Part shown: positions 43,137 to 51,939 of the stretch, piece by piece | Layout of the letters: the number at the start of each line of letters is the position of its first letter | Position numbering within the stretch: position 1 is the first letter of the stretch | DNA from: COE1 sp949066965 | GTDB lineage: Bacteria > Bacillota > Clostridia > Lachnospirales > Lachnospiraceae | Direction of reading: 5' to 3' | Assembly: GCA_949066965.1 (NCBI GenBank) | Contig: CARTDA010000002.1 | Location: 124,001 to 188,000 of the forward strand | Length of the DNA stretch: 64,000 nt | Notes under the pieces: generated by a model | Told to the model about the DNA's origin: nothing | What the model saw: only the letters and a program-made list of their open reading frames with translations | The model's database searches: none | Translations under genes and position numbers: made by a program

Positions 43137-43960
43137 CCTGCACCTCCCAGTCTGTGCCGTACCTTCTTTGCCATGCTGGCAAGAAATCGGACTGCTTTTA
43201 TTCTCCGAATCCTGATTTCCCGCAGGCTTCCCGCATTCAGCCGATGGGAATCGACTATCTGCGGATATGTGCTTCTCTGTTCCACTTCTGCTTCATAGTT
43301 ATTTGTCAGCCCAAACTGTGACGGGTCGCGGAATCTCTTAAACCCATGCTTCTTGGACATCAGCGAGATGACGGACTGGTCATGCCTGTGGTCGGTAAAT
43401 TCCTTGTAATTGGGCAGCCCCATCACATTCGGGTTGTCGGAGATAATGCGGATGTCCTGCGCATAGCGCAGCACCTCGTCAAGGTAGGCTTCCACCTCCG
43501 GCGCCTTTTTACAGACAAAGTAACCGCCGATGGACTGCGGCGTGTCCGTGTACTGTGGCGTGTCACATCCGGTCAGCACAAACGCGTCCCGCTTTGTATT
43601 ACCCTTTTCAACGCGTCCCTGTTCCAGCGCAAAAATCATAACAGATGTTTTTTCACGTTCCATGCAGTCAATCAGATACTGTATTTTGTTGACATAGACA
43701 GCGCCCGCGTCAATGTACACCAGATAGTCGCCCTCGCCCAGCTCGTCATATGCCTTTCGGTAGACATAGGGCTTCCAGAGGTAGTACCCTCCCCCTCTCG
43801 GGGCATCCAGAATGGCATGGTTTTTACTGCGGAATGCCTCGTCAATATCCTCCGGTCCATATTCAATGACCCTGTCAGCCCCCCACTGCCTTGCAGTCCT
43901 GCTGTTGAGCTGCTGTGCCCGTTTAAATTTTTTGTCCGCATAGTTTACAGCGATAATCAT
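43133..43960 (-). CDS. Putative glycosyltransferase, GT-A type
   Basis: A soluble 275-residue protein. AILDAPRGGGYYLWKPYVY (about residues 48-66) and DYLVYIDAGAVYVN (about 78-91) are the marks of a nucleotide-sugar transferase family in capsule loci, in which the acidic metal-binding motif is D-A-G. SIGGYFVCKK and the DHRHDQSVISLMSKKHG segment follow. AGGAGG lies five bases before the ATG. It is translationally coupled to the GT-D-like gene. I cannot assign a GT family number. Confidence 0.65.
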   Translation of the reverse strand: MIIAVNYADKKFKRAQQLNSRTARQWGADRVIEYGPEDIDEAFRSKNHAILDAPRGGGYYLWKPYVYRKAYDELGEGDYLVYIDAGAVYVNKIQYLIDCMEREKTSVMIFALEQGRVEKGNTKRDAFVLTGCDTPQYTDTPQSIGGYFVCKKAPEVEAYLDEVLRYAQDIRIISDNPNVMGLPNYKEFTDHRHDQSVISLMSKKHGFKRFRDPSQFGLTNNYEAEVEQRSTYPQIVDSHRLNAGSLREIRIRRIKAVRFLASMAKKVRHRLGGAG

Positions 43961-43990
43961 CTGTTCCTCCTACCCACCCAGAATCTGATT

Positions 43991-44023
43991 ATACTCACGA
44001 CAGATGAAATTTGTCGTGAGTAT
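43991..44023. repeat. Perfect 12-base inverted repeat (hairpin)
   Basis: ATACTCACGACA at 43991-44002 and its exact complement at 44012-44023 enclose nine bases. It stands three bases from dispersed repeat copy A and 31 bases from the start of the GT gene downstream. No T-run follows on the minus strand, so an intrinsic terminator is unlikely. It could be an operator or an RNA-processing site. Confidence 0.6.
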
Positions 44024-44026
44024 TGT

Positions 44027-44125
44027 GCCAGCCGCAGCCGCGAAGCGGCATATTTCCTTATGCGGCTGTGTACATCACTTTATACTGAGCGGTCAGTCTT
44101 TTCGACCGCCAGTATATATAATTCA
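44027..44125. repeat. Dispersed hairpin repeat, copy A
   Basis: About 99 bases that match 62322-62421 at about 90 percent by direct alignment. Two fold-back units are visible: GCGGTC/GACCGC around a GAAAAGACT loop (core 44081-44115), and a GCCGC/GCGGC unit near 44030-44065. The core runs into the end of the GT4 gene and supplies its last codons. Function is unknown. Confidence 0.75.
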
Positions 44126-45264
44126 GAGAGCCGTGCCGCAACCGCCTGCTCAGAAAAAAGCTCCCTTGCAAAGTCAGCAATCCGGCAAGGTTCATAACGT
44201 TCCCTGTCCGCCGTCATTTGCAGCATTGCCTGCGTCAGCGCGTCCACACTTTCCGGCGGAATCAATATGCCGTTAAAATCCTTTACAAAATCATCCGGTC
44301 CGCCGTTTGCCGCAGCAATGACCGGCTTGCCACACGCCATCGCCTCGATGTAGACCACGCCAAACGTCTCATAACGACTTGGGAGCACAAACACGTCACA
44401 TGCCTGCATCTGCGCCACAACCTGTTCGCGGCTTAGTGCGCCTGTAAATTCCACAGACTCCTCTATTCCATATTCCTTACACCATTCTACTGCTTTTTGC
44501 GCCGCCTGTCCACCGCCGCCGATGACAAGCTTCACGCCGTCCTGTTTCCGGGAAAAATCCCGCCACGCCTTCAGCAGGATATCCATGCCCTTTTTCCGAA
44601 GCTGGTCACTGGTATTCATATAGCATATGGTCAGAAACCGCATTTCGCTGTGCGGCACGTCCTGTCCGGGCTGAAACTGCCCAAAGCTGACGACATTTCC
44701 AATGACCTCGATATCTCCCGCTGTCCTGTACCGGGCGATCAGCCTTGCAAATGCCTGGCTGACACAGACAACCCTGGCTGCCCGCCCAAACGCCTGCCTG
44801 ATATGCCGTTCATTGTCCTTACGTATCTTATCCCCATGAAGTGCAAACAATGTCGCATGCTCCGTTATGAGATAGGGAATTTTCGTCCGGTCAGACAGCT
44901 GCATCGCCGCATATCCTGCCCACACGCAGCAGTGCGCATGGATGATGTCCACCCTTTCACCTGACAGGTACTGTTCAAAGAGCCGGATAATCCCCTCGGC
45001 AAACTGCGTCCGATACCCCTCCATGCCATGCTTGAGCGGACAAAAAACACGGTTCCGATAGATTCGGACACCGTCCGTCTCCGACTGCGCATCCTCGTTG
45101 TATGACGCAAATTCCCCGATGCATTTCACCGAATACGTATCACAGTAGAGTATACTTACCTGATGCCCGCTTTTGCGCAGCGCCTTTGCCTGATCCATAA
45201 AAAAACTCCCGATTGTGGGATTTTTCTTCGTCTGAAAAAAGGCCGGAATGATTACGATATTCAT
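44080..45264 (-). CDS. Glycosyltransferase family 4
   Basis: A 394-residue GT-B enzyme. The N-terminal part has FFQTKKNPTIGSFFMDQAKAL, an acceptor-side loop common in this branch. HAHCCVWAGYAA (about residue 110) and LITEHATLF follow. The donor site is VLPSRYETFGVVYIEAMACGKP with the EX7E motif, then VDALTQAM. The last 13 codons, including the stop, lie inside the dispersed repeat, so the C-terminal tail (AVEKTDRSV) is probably an acquired sequence. ATG overlaps the upstream stop by four bases (ATGA). Family is firm. Confidence 0.92.
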   Translation of the reverse strand: MNIVIIPAFFQTKKNPTIGSFFMDQAKALRKSGHQVSILYCDTYSVKCIGEFASYNEDAQSETDGVRIYRNRVFCPLKHGMEGYRTQFAEGIIRLFEQYLSGERVDIIHAHCCVWAGYAAMQLSDRTKIPYLITEHATLFALHGDKIRKDNERHIRQAFGRAARVVCVSQAFARLIARYRTAGDIEVIGNVVSFGQFQPGQDVPHSEMRFLTICYMNTSDQLRKKGMDILLKAWRDFSRKQDGVKLVIGGGGQAAQKAVEWCKEYGIEESVEFTGALSREQVVAQMQACDVFVLPSRYETFGVVYIEAMACGKPVIAAANGGPDDFVKDFNGILIPPESVDALTQAMLQMTADRERYEPCRIADFARELFSEQAVAARLSELYILAVEKTDRSV

Positions 45265-47207
45265 ATTTCTACCTCAACTGCCCCATTTTTATATTTTCCG
45301 GATTCCACCAAAAATATCACATACTCCATGACCGACAGCACGATAAACAGAATGCACACTTTTGCCTCAGCAGGAAGAATGTACAAATCAATATTATATT
45401 TGTTTGCCAGCGCGCCGTCCACCAATGCACCATCGGCATACAACGCCTCATTTACTCCGACCGCCTGCGCAACGTCCTGCACCAGCAAATACGGTTCTGA
45501 CTGCCTATTATCCTGCATGGTGTATGTAATCTGATAGCGATGGTTTAGCGCCACGACACATCCCATCGGAATCTCAAACCATTCACCTACTTCAATACCG
45601 GAAATGGAAACATCCGATTTGCATAGCACATTTCCTTCCTCCGACAACTCGACATGCAGTATACCGTCCTTTTTATCGTCAGGCAGATTTACCAGAATCG
45701 TGCTGACACCATCCAAATAAGCGGTAAGCATGGTAAAATCGGTAAACACAACCTCCTGAGTCACGCCGCCGTCTACATTGGCATTTACTGTTCCAACAGT
45801 CTCCAAGGACCATGGTTCCCGCTCCTGTGCGCCATAGTGGATTTGCACGTGAAACAGCCCATATGACAGCAGTCCCCACACGACAAATGCCGCTAAATTT
45901 ACCACAATTCCCTTGGTGAACCATTTTTTTGCGAGCATACCGGATGCCTGTGGTCTCTGGACGTTTATCAGAACGGCGCTAAGCATCGCGTAATAGGTTA
46001 CGCCGTACATATGGACTACAAAACCATGTATGCAGTGATTCGGCAGCAGAAACCACCATATTACAGGATAAAATGCGACAAAGATAAGCAGACAGCCTTT
46101 GTGTTGTATGCGATATGCTCGTATTTTCAACAGCATCACCAAAAGTATTGCCGTAACCACCGTCAAAACAAGCACCGGCGTGCTTGTCATCCGCCTGACC
46201 AGACCGTTCACCACGGAAACCAGACGCCCTTTTAATGTAAATTCCGAACCCATCCGCAAAAACAGCTGCCCTGTCCCGCTCTGTGTCCCCAATATCAGTT
46301 TGCACAAAATCTGCTTTGCGATCACCGTCCCAGCCAGCCCCGCGCTCCAGCACACGGATAAGAGAACCGTCTCCTTCGTCAGGTTTTTCAGCCCGCAGCC
46401 GTTCTCAATTCTGACAGAAAGGACAAATACCAGCGGAAATCCCAGCGTAATCAGCGGAAATGCCCAGTAATTTAAGTACGCCAGCACGGAACCTCCCAGA
46501 AAAAACAAAACCGCAAACTGCTCCGTTGACGCATTTTTGCGAAACAGCTGCCAGCAGACAGCCATCATGAGAAACATCATCGCAATATCCGTGTTGAAAA
46601 CCAGGCACAGAGCCTGTGGAAAATATGCTGCCACAGCCACGCTGACCACATAGGGGACAAGACCTTTTGCGCCAAGCATTCTGTATACCCCAACGGCACT
46701 TGCAAGAAACAGCGCTGCCACAATTGCAAACATCAGTACACGAATCCCGTTGACCGGCATAAACAGCAGCAGTATTTTGTAGACCGTCAGCATCCCCACC
46801 CAGTATCTTGAATAGGGCTTTATAACCGCATTGCCATCCTGCTCCAGCGCATATTTGACATCATCAATCGTGTTGGTTGAACCGCTTTCATCCATCTCGC
46901 TGTATGTCGTGTACGCATTTGCAATGGCTTTTTGCAGCAACGTACCATCGTACTCCGTCACGGCAGAATTCATAAAATAGCTGTCCGTCCAGTTGTCCCA
47001 CGCGGCGCCGAATTTTCCCTCATAATATAATCCCTGCTCTTTTAGCTGCAAATAAGATTTCTCCACGTTGTCCAGTACCAGCCTGCGCGGTATCGCCTGC
47101 CCTGCCATAAGCAGCACGACATAGAGGGCAATCAGTCCCACGAACAACACCAGATATTGTAAACACTTCCTTACTTTTGTATAAGCACCTTCACCCAGCT
47201 TTTGCAC
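45261..47207 (-). CDS. Large polytopic membrane protein of unknown function
   Basis: A membrane protein of about 648 residues with one N-terminal helix, an outer loop holding AAWDNWTDSYFMNSAV and VIKPYSRYWVGMLT, about ten further helices, an outer beta-rich domain of about 150 residues, and a last C-terminal helix. Loops with this Y-x-R-Y-W pattern occur in uncharacterised membrane proteins beside exopolysaccharide genes. A GT-C role is possible but unproven. The start is uncertain: GTG 47207 has GGGAGG ten bases upstream, ATG 47225 has none, and both overlap the GT2 gene. Its stop overlaps the GT4 start (ATGA). Confidence 0.6.
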   Translation of the reverse strand: MQKLGEGAYTKVRKCLQYLVLFVGLIALYVVLLMAGQAIPRRLVLDNVEKSYLQLKEQGLYYEGKFGAAWDNWTDSYFMNSAVTEYDGTLLQKAIANAYTTYSEMDESGSTNTIDDVKYALEQDGNAVIKPYSRYWVGMLTVYKILLLFMPVNGIRVLMFAIVAALFLASAVGVYRMLGAKGLVPYVVSVAVAAYFPQALCLVFNTDIAMMFLMMAVCWQLFRKNASTEQFAVLFFLGGSVLAYLNYWAFPLITLGFPLVFVLSVRIENGCGLKNLTKETVLLSVCWSAGLAGTVIAKQILCKLILGTQSGTGQLFLRMGSEFTLKGRLVSVVNGLVRRMTSTPVLVLTVVTAILLVMLLKIRAYRIQHKGCLLIFVAFYPVIWWFLLPNHCIHGFVVHMYGVTYYAMLSAVLINVQRPQASGMLAKKWFTKGIVVNLAAFVVWGLLSYGLFHVQIHYGAQEREPWSLETVGTVNANVDGGVTQEVVFTDFTMLTAYLDGVSTILVNLPDDKKDGILHVELSEEGNVLCKSDVSISGIEVGEWFEIPMGCVVALNHRYQITYTMQDNRQSEPYLLVQDVAQAVGVNEALYADGALVDGALANKYNIDLYILPAEAKVCILFIVLSVMEYVIFLVESGKYKNGAVEVEI

Positions 47208-47992
47208 TGTTTTACTGCCTCCCATCCCATGCCGTTTTGAAACAGATACCAGAATCTTTTTCGGAAAAAAAGCTTCATCTCTGTCTTTTTTAGTCTGGAC
47301 AAGTTTGCGGACGTCACCGACTGGTCCGACATGCGGTACCACACAATTTCCTTATCCAGCAGGCCAAATTTGTAACCCGCATGCATCGCCTCCAGATTCA
47401 TCGGATAATCCTCAAACCACCTGTAACACTCCTCATAACCACCTGTTTTCCTGATAAAATCCATCGTGTAAAAGGTTGCCGACGGCGCCACAATCCTGTT
47501 CTGGACCAGCAGCATCCGGTACTGCTCCCGGTAATCCTTCTGCGCAAAATCATAACATCTGTCACAGTATGCCTGCACATCCGCGTACAGCGCATCCGGG
47601 TTTTTGTCATTAAAGAGGTGCACTTTCGCAACCGGAAAGACATTCGGGTGTGTCTCACAGAACCGGACATAGCACGCAATGGCATCCTCCGTCATGTAAT
47701 CATCCCCGGCAATGCCCTTATAGTACTCTCCCGTGGCAGCCTTAAGTCCCCTGTTGATGTTTGCGGGAAGGCCGGTATTTTTGTCCGACATGACAAGCTT
47801 TATTGCCGCCAGCGCCCCCTCGTTTTCCGCAATCCACTGCTGAACCACCTGCACCGTATTGTCGGGGGACGCATCGTCCGTGACAATCAGTTCAATATTC
47901 GGATATGTCTGATTTTTGATACTATCCAGTGTCTCGACAATCGTCTCCGCGGAGCGATATGACAGGACAACCACACTCACCAGCTTCATCAT
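47171..47992 (-). CDS. Glycosyltransferase family 2
   Basis: A 273-residue GT-A enzyme. SVVVLSYRSAETIVETLDS and LIVTDDASPDNTVQVV begin the fold. NTGLPANINRGLKAATGEYYKGIAGDDYM carries the acidic motif (GDD, near residue 91). The C-terminal region has GGYEECYRWFEDYPM, similar to transferases of capsule loci. The first ATG directly abuts the stop of the polymerase-like gene, and AAAGG lies five bases before it. Sugar and acceptor are unknown. Confidence 0.9.
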   Translation of the reverse strand: MMKLVSVVVLSYRSAETIVETLDSIKNQTYPNIELIVTDDASPDNTVQVVQQWIAENEGALAAIKLVMSDKNTGLPANINRGLKAATGEYYKGIAGDDYMTEDAIACYVRFCETHPNVFPVAKVHLFNDKNPDALYADVQAYCDRCYDFAQKDYREQYRMLLVQNRIVAPSATFYTMDFIRKTGGYEECYRWFEDYPMNLEAMHAGYKFGLLDKEIVWYRMSDQSVTSANLSRLKKTEMKLFFRKRFWYLFQNGMGWEAVKQCKSWVKVLIQK

Positions 47993-49162
47993 CTACGCCT
48001 TTCCCAGCAGGCCCCTGACCTGCCAAAAATATCCCTCAAACCTGTATTTTCCCTCAAATGGCTGATACCAGTAATGTCCCATCAGCACCAGAAGATAATT
48101 TCTTAATAAATATTCCGATATAAAATGCGCCTCCATCAGGTTATAAATGGAGAATGACACAATCATGACGAGCATGACCGCGTCCTTTTTTTTATAACCC
48201 TGATACAGCAGATAGAAATTCATCCCGATGTAAAGCATTCCGGGGATAATCCCATACCAGTAAAACAGCCTGACAAATCCCGCGTCAAAATATTCCGTAT
48301 TTTCGGGCGATGCAAATAGCTTCCAGTTCTCAAGCCTTGCCGCCTCGACGGCATAACAGCTCTGGTATCTGCCGTTCAGCAGCTTGTCAAACTTGTGCAT
48401 CAGGCTGTCGGGCGTCTCATATGTATTTTCTATATGGGAACCCATCATGGAAAACACAACACAGCCCAGCACAACCGCGGCGCCGAAAAGATAGGCTGCC
48501 CTGTTCTCCCTGCATGTTTTGCTGTAGCGCATGGCAAATGCCGCCGCAAGAAACAAAGCCCATACTATAACACCCGTCATTGACTTTGTAAATGTATACA
48601 GCACAACATCCATCGCAAAAAACGCCGCATAGTGATACCACTTCATCCTGTCCGCATTGCAGTAGACTGCCAGCACCACAACCAGCCAGAGCATACAATG
48701 GAGGGCATTCGGATGTCCCATCCCAAGCGTGTACCTTGTCTCCATGCCGCCCCTGCCATAGTCGGCAGTAACGGATACCGCCCCGTAGATTCCGGTCACG
48801 GAAAGCGCCATCAGCGCCACACAGCCTGCAAGCGTCGTCCAGAACACTGCCTTCATGACCTTTCTGACATCCATCCCCTTGCACGCCGCGACAAACGCCA
48901 CCACACGCACCGCCTCGTCGCGCTCATTGACCAGATAGGAGACAAGCAGAATGGCGCCAGTCAGCAAAATCGCAAGCCATTCCCCTTTGGAATATTTTGT
49001 CAATGCTATTTTGATGCAAAACAACAAAAAAGTCAACCGGAACAGCTGGCTTTCCAGCGGATTGGTGTATGCGCTCTTCTCCACAACCACAATCAGCAGC
49101 TCGACCATCAGACCAGTCCAGAAGCAGACCGCGCCTATTTTTTCCGCATTCTTGTCACTCAT
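47993..49162 (-). CDS. Wzy/O-antigen polymerase-like membrane protein
   Basis: A 389-residue polytopic protein with about 11 helices and a larger outer loop (about residues 260-320, with the NTYETPDSLMHKFDKLLNGR segment) followed by an FVRLFYWYGIIPGML helix. Wzy polymerases and O-antigen ligases show this layout, including a GHPNALHCML segment that resembles the G.HPN motif of such proteins. It should join repeat units outside the membrane. ATG 49162 follows GGAGGGAGG at six bases and overlaps the upstream GT2 stop by eight bases. It is the only Wzy-like protein I see in the window. Confidence 0.75.
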   Translation of the reverse strand: MSDKNAEKIGAVCFWTGLMVELLIVVVEKSAYTNPLESQLFRLTFLLFCIKIALTKYSKGEWLAILLTGAILLVSYLVNERDEAVRVVAFVAACKGMDVRKVMKAVFWTTLAGCVALMALSVTGIYGAVSVTADYGRGGMETRYTLGMGHPNALHCMLWLVVVLAVYCNADRMKWYHYAAFFAMDVVLYTFTKSMTGVIVWALFLAAAFAMRYSKTCRENRAAYLFGAAVVLGCVVFSMMGSHIENTYETPDSLMHKFDKLLNGRYQSCYAVEAARLENWKLFASPENTEYFDAGFVRLFYWYGIIPGMLYIGMNFYLLYQGYKKKDAVMLVMIVSFSIYNLMEAHFISEYLLRNYLLVLMGHYWYQPFEGKYRFEGYFWQVRGLLGKA

Positions 49163-50120
49163 TGGATACCTCCCTCCGAAACCGGTTTTGCAGGAAGCAC
49201 CGCACCGTTGCTTTCTGCTCCGCAATCCACTTGCGCATCAGCAGGCTCTTGTCAATCCCAAGCGCCTTCGCCTCGCCAAATCCCTTATGGTACTTGACCA
49301 GAAACCGTTCGGCAAAAAATGCCCTGCACGCCGCGCTTTCCTGCAAGTGGTATTTTGTGTACATATATCTGTAATCATTGTAGATGCGCTCATCCCGCTC
49401 GGAAAAGCTTTCCGTGTATTGGTTTTCATGCACCCCGATTGAAACCAGCGGCTCCTTCGTATATGCAAACACCTGATTTTTTGCCAGCAGGTCAAAATAC
49501 AGGAACATGTCGGACGCCCAGTTGCTCTTCTCGTCAAACATAGCCGGCGCACTGCCCCTGCGGTAGATTGTGGCGCTCGGCGCGCCTATCTGGTTTCCGA
49601 GAAAAAGATGGCGGTAGTCCCTGCGCAGTCCGTCTATAAACGCCGCGTCGGCAGCGCGGTCATAAAAAGCCGTCTGGTGCGCCGCCGTCACATGGTGCAG
49701 CACATCGCTGCCCTGCCCGTCCAGCATCACCTGTCTGCTGCCGGAAAACGCAAGCATGGCGTCGGGATGACTGTCAAGCATCGCCGCAAACGCGCCAAGG
49801 CTTGTCCTGTCCGTAAACCAGTCATCACTGAACATAATCTTGATGTATTCGCCCTCCGCCATTTTTATCGCGGCATTCCAGTTAAAGATATGCCCGAACG
49901 GCTTCTTATTATGCCGGTATTTTACCTGTGGATAGCGCTCCTGCACCAAGGCTTCTGTCGCGTCATTTGTCGAGTCATCCGACAGGTTCACCTCAAAGTC
50001 CGTATAATCCTGACTATATATGGATTCCAGCAGGCGTTTCACCTCGTCCGCATTATTATAGCAGGGAATACATATCGAAACCTTTACACCCACATCCTTA
50101 CCCCTTTTCCTTTCGCCCAC
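49155..50120 (-). CDS. Glycosyltransferase family 2
   Basis: A GT-A enzyme of about 321 residues. VSICIPCYNNADEVKRLLES, VNLSDDSTNDATEALV and GHIFNWNAAIKMAEGEYIKIMFSDDWF (acidic motif SDD near residue 98) are typical of GT2 enzymes in capsule clusters. The C-terminal third is helical and basic. Start choice is between GTG 50120 (AGGGG seven bases upstream) and GTG 50093 (also with AGGGG); the conserved strand begins just after the second. The stop is within the polymerase start. Sugar is unknown. Confidence 0.9.
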   Translation of the reverse strand: MGERKRGKDVGVKVSICIPCYNNADEVKRLLESIYSQDYTDFEVNLSDDSTNDATEALVQERYPQVKYRHNKKPFGHIFNWNAAIKMAEGEYIKIMFSDDWFTDRTSLGAFAAMLDSHPDAMLAFSGSRQVMLDGQGSDVLHHVTAAHQTAFYDRAADAAFIDGLRRDYRHLFLGNQIGAPSATIYRRGSAPAMFDEKSNWASDMFLYFDLLAKNQVFAYTKEPLVSIGVHENQYTESFSERDERIYNDYRYMYTKYHLQESAACRAFFAERFLVKYHKGFGEAKALGIDKSLLMRKWIAEQKATVRCFLQNRFRREVSNE

Positions 50121-50150
50121 TCGGCAGCCCCTGTGCCGCCATAGCGTACC

Positions 50151-51107
50151 TCAGTGATTTTTCCCAAGCACGCCCCGGCATACACGTTTTATCATTACAA
50201 GCGTTTTGTAACAGATGCTTTTTATTGTGACCTTTGCCCTGCGCAGCGCCTTTTTTGCGCCTTTTTCCTCATGCATGATGAGAAAGTCCAGCTCCTTCTG
50301 GTGCTCCCTGATATACGCCGGAAAGCTTTCGTCAATCTCGCACCGTACAAACTGCGCGTTCCTGCCAAAGATATCCTTGCCGTCCTTAATCTGGTCTGTC
50401 ACGTTCGACAACACATGTCTTGAATTGTATTCCTGATGCGCCGCCGACACGACCTTTTCCTGCACGCGCTTTCTGATGTCCTTCTCGCCGTGGCCGCCCA
50501 TGTAGCCAAAGTGCCAGCCGCCGTCCTCCACGCGGATGCCGATTTCCTTGCGCTCCGGAAACCGCAGCTCGCCGAGCAGGAGATTCTGTTCCCTTAAAAG
50601 CCTGTAGCTTAACATCTTTGTCCCAATCCATTTTTTGCGCGCAACACCCTCAAACTCACCCGCATAGGACAACAGGCTGCCTGACACTTCCTCCATATTC
50701 AGATAACAGTAAAAGAGCCGCTGCGCAAAATGATAGATTTTGTCATCCTGAAAATTTTGCAGGATTTCCCGGATTTTGTCGGGATTGGGAATCTCGTCAA
50801 GGTCGCTGAAAATGATGATGTCCTCATCCGTGCAGCCGGCAAGCCCCCTTGTCACCGCATTCTTCTGGAAGGTGTCCCGCTCGTGCGTACCGCCCGCAGG
50901 GGTGTCATCAACGACCACATGGATAATCTTATCCTGAAATTCGGCGAACATTGCCTTATTTTCTTCATAATACAAGGGCTTTTTCAGACCGGAAAAGGTC
51001 TCTGTCGCCTCGCTGATTACAAACCTGTCCACTACCGGGCTAAGGACATTCAGCCGGATTTTCAGGATATCCAGCTCATTAAAAAACTGAAAGCAATCGT
51101 ATACCAT
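50151..51107 (-). CDS. Glycosyltransferase family 17 (GnT-III-like)
   Basis: A 318-residue enzyme resembling GT17, the family of eukaryotic beta-1,4-mannosyl-glycoprotein N-acetylglucosaminyltransferase (MGAT3), also found in some bacterial glycan loci. The N-terminus MVYDCFQFFNELDILKIRL, the central DEDIIIFSDLDEIPNP (about residues 94-109, D-x-D-type metal site), YLNMEEVSGS and GGWHFGYMGG match the family. The likely donor is UDP-GlcNAc or a related sugar. A short ribosome site AGGATAG precedes the ATG, overlapping the end of the DUF5672 region. Family is firm, donor is inference. Confidence 0.85.
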   Translation of the reverse strand: MVYDCFQFFNELDILKIRLNVLSPVVDRFVISEATETFSGLKKPLYYEENKAMFAEFQDKIIHVVVDDTPAGGTHERDTFQKNAVTRGLAGCTDEDIIIFSDLDEIPNPDKIREILQNFQDDKIYHFAQRLFYCYLNMEEVSGSLLSYAGEFEGVARKKWIGTKMLSYRLLREQNLLLGELRFPERKEIGIRVEDGGWHFGYMGGHGEKDIRKRVQEKVVSAAHQEYNSRHVLSNVTDQIKDGKDIFGRNAQFVRCEIDESFPAYIREHQKELDFLIMHEEKGAKKALRRAKVTIKSICYKTLVMIKRVCRGVLGKNH

Positions 51108-51112
51108 CTATC

Positions 51113-51895
51113 CTAACCTTCTTTCTCAAGCCTTTTCCCCAGGGCGTGCCCTTTTACTTTTCTGACAGCGGCTTTCATCCGTCTTGTAACCGGCTCCTTT
51201 ATAAAATTAGGGTACTGCGCATTTGTCCCCTCCCACTTGTGGAAGGCAAACGGCGTAATCCCCTGTACCTCGGGAATCATTTTTTCATGACTATAATACT
51301 TCGCGACGGAAAGCGGGGCAATGCGCATGCCCTCGGCTTCCAGCAAATGGCGTATCTTACAGCAGATAAATCCATCCTCATAATACCACATCCTGCCATA
51401 TGCGTACTCGCCTTCCCACGGAATGCCTGCCTTTTTTGGAAAATCCATCAGGCGCTTGCTGCGGATTCCGGCGCTGTTTCCGACGCGGCAGATGTTTCCG
51501 TCCCTGTCACGGTATGTCGTCGTGTCCCCTGCAGGGGGAAGCGGCCATGGGGCGCCGATATAATCATAGTCCAGAAACTCGTCCCGCCACATCTCAGGGT
51601 GCACGACGAACCCGTCCGCATGGACAATCAGCGCAAAGTCCGTGCGGATGTGGCTCCCGAGTTCGTAGACCATTTTGTAATTGAAATCGTCAATGTTGTT
51701 TAGCTTATCCGTGTGGCTGTATCGGATGCAATCGGGCAGCCCGAATGGCTTTTTATGCGTAATCAGCACCACATCGCCAAAGTCAATCCCGCGCATGCTG
51801 TACTGCATCGCCTTGATGGTCGCCCTGACATTCACACTCGTCATCGCGACAAGCGTCACCTGTGGGAGCTTCAATTTTTTTGTACTGTTTTCCAT
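51113..51895 (-). CDS. DUF5672 glycosyltransferase-like protein
   Basis: A soluble 260-residue protein. The segments LVAMTSVNVRATIKAMQYS, DFALIVHADGFVVHPEMW (about residues 90-107, HADG as the acidic motif) and YDYIGAPWPLP match DUF5672, a transferase-like group in capsule loci. VGNSAGIRSKRLMDF and the EDGFICCKIRHLLE stretch follow as usual. I start at ATG 51895, five bases after AGAGGTG; the frame is open to 52015 but that part overlaps the next gene's end and lacks family features. Sugar unknown. It sits between GT17 and a GT11-like gene. Confidence 0.78.
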   Translation of the reverse strand: MENSTKKLKLPQVTLVAMTSVNVRATIKAMQYSMRGIDFGDVVLITHKKPFGLPDCIRYSHTDKLNNIDDFNYKMVYELGSHIRTDFALIVHADGFVVHPEMWRDEFLDYDYIGAPWPLPPAGDTTTYRDRDGNICRVGNSAGIRSKRLMDFPKKAGIPWEGEYAYGRMWYYEDGFICCKIRHLLEAEGMRIAPLSVAKYYSHEKMIPEVQGITPFAFHKWEGTNAQYPNFIKEPVTRRMKAAVRKVKGHALGKRLEKEG

Positions 51896-51939
51896 GTCCA
51901 CACCTCTGCCCCTTTCGCAATGCCCAATCCTCTGTACCT

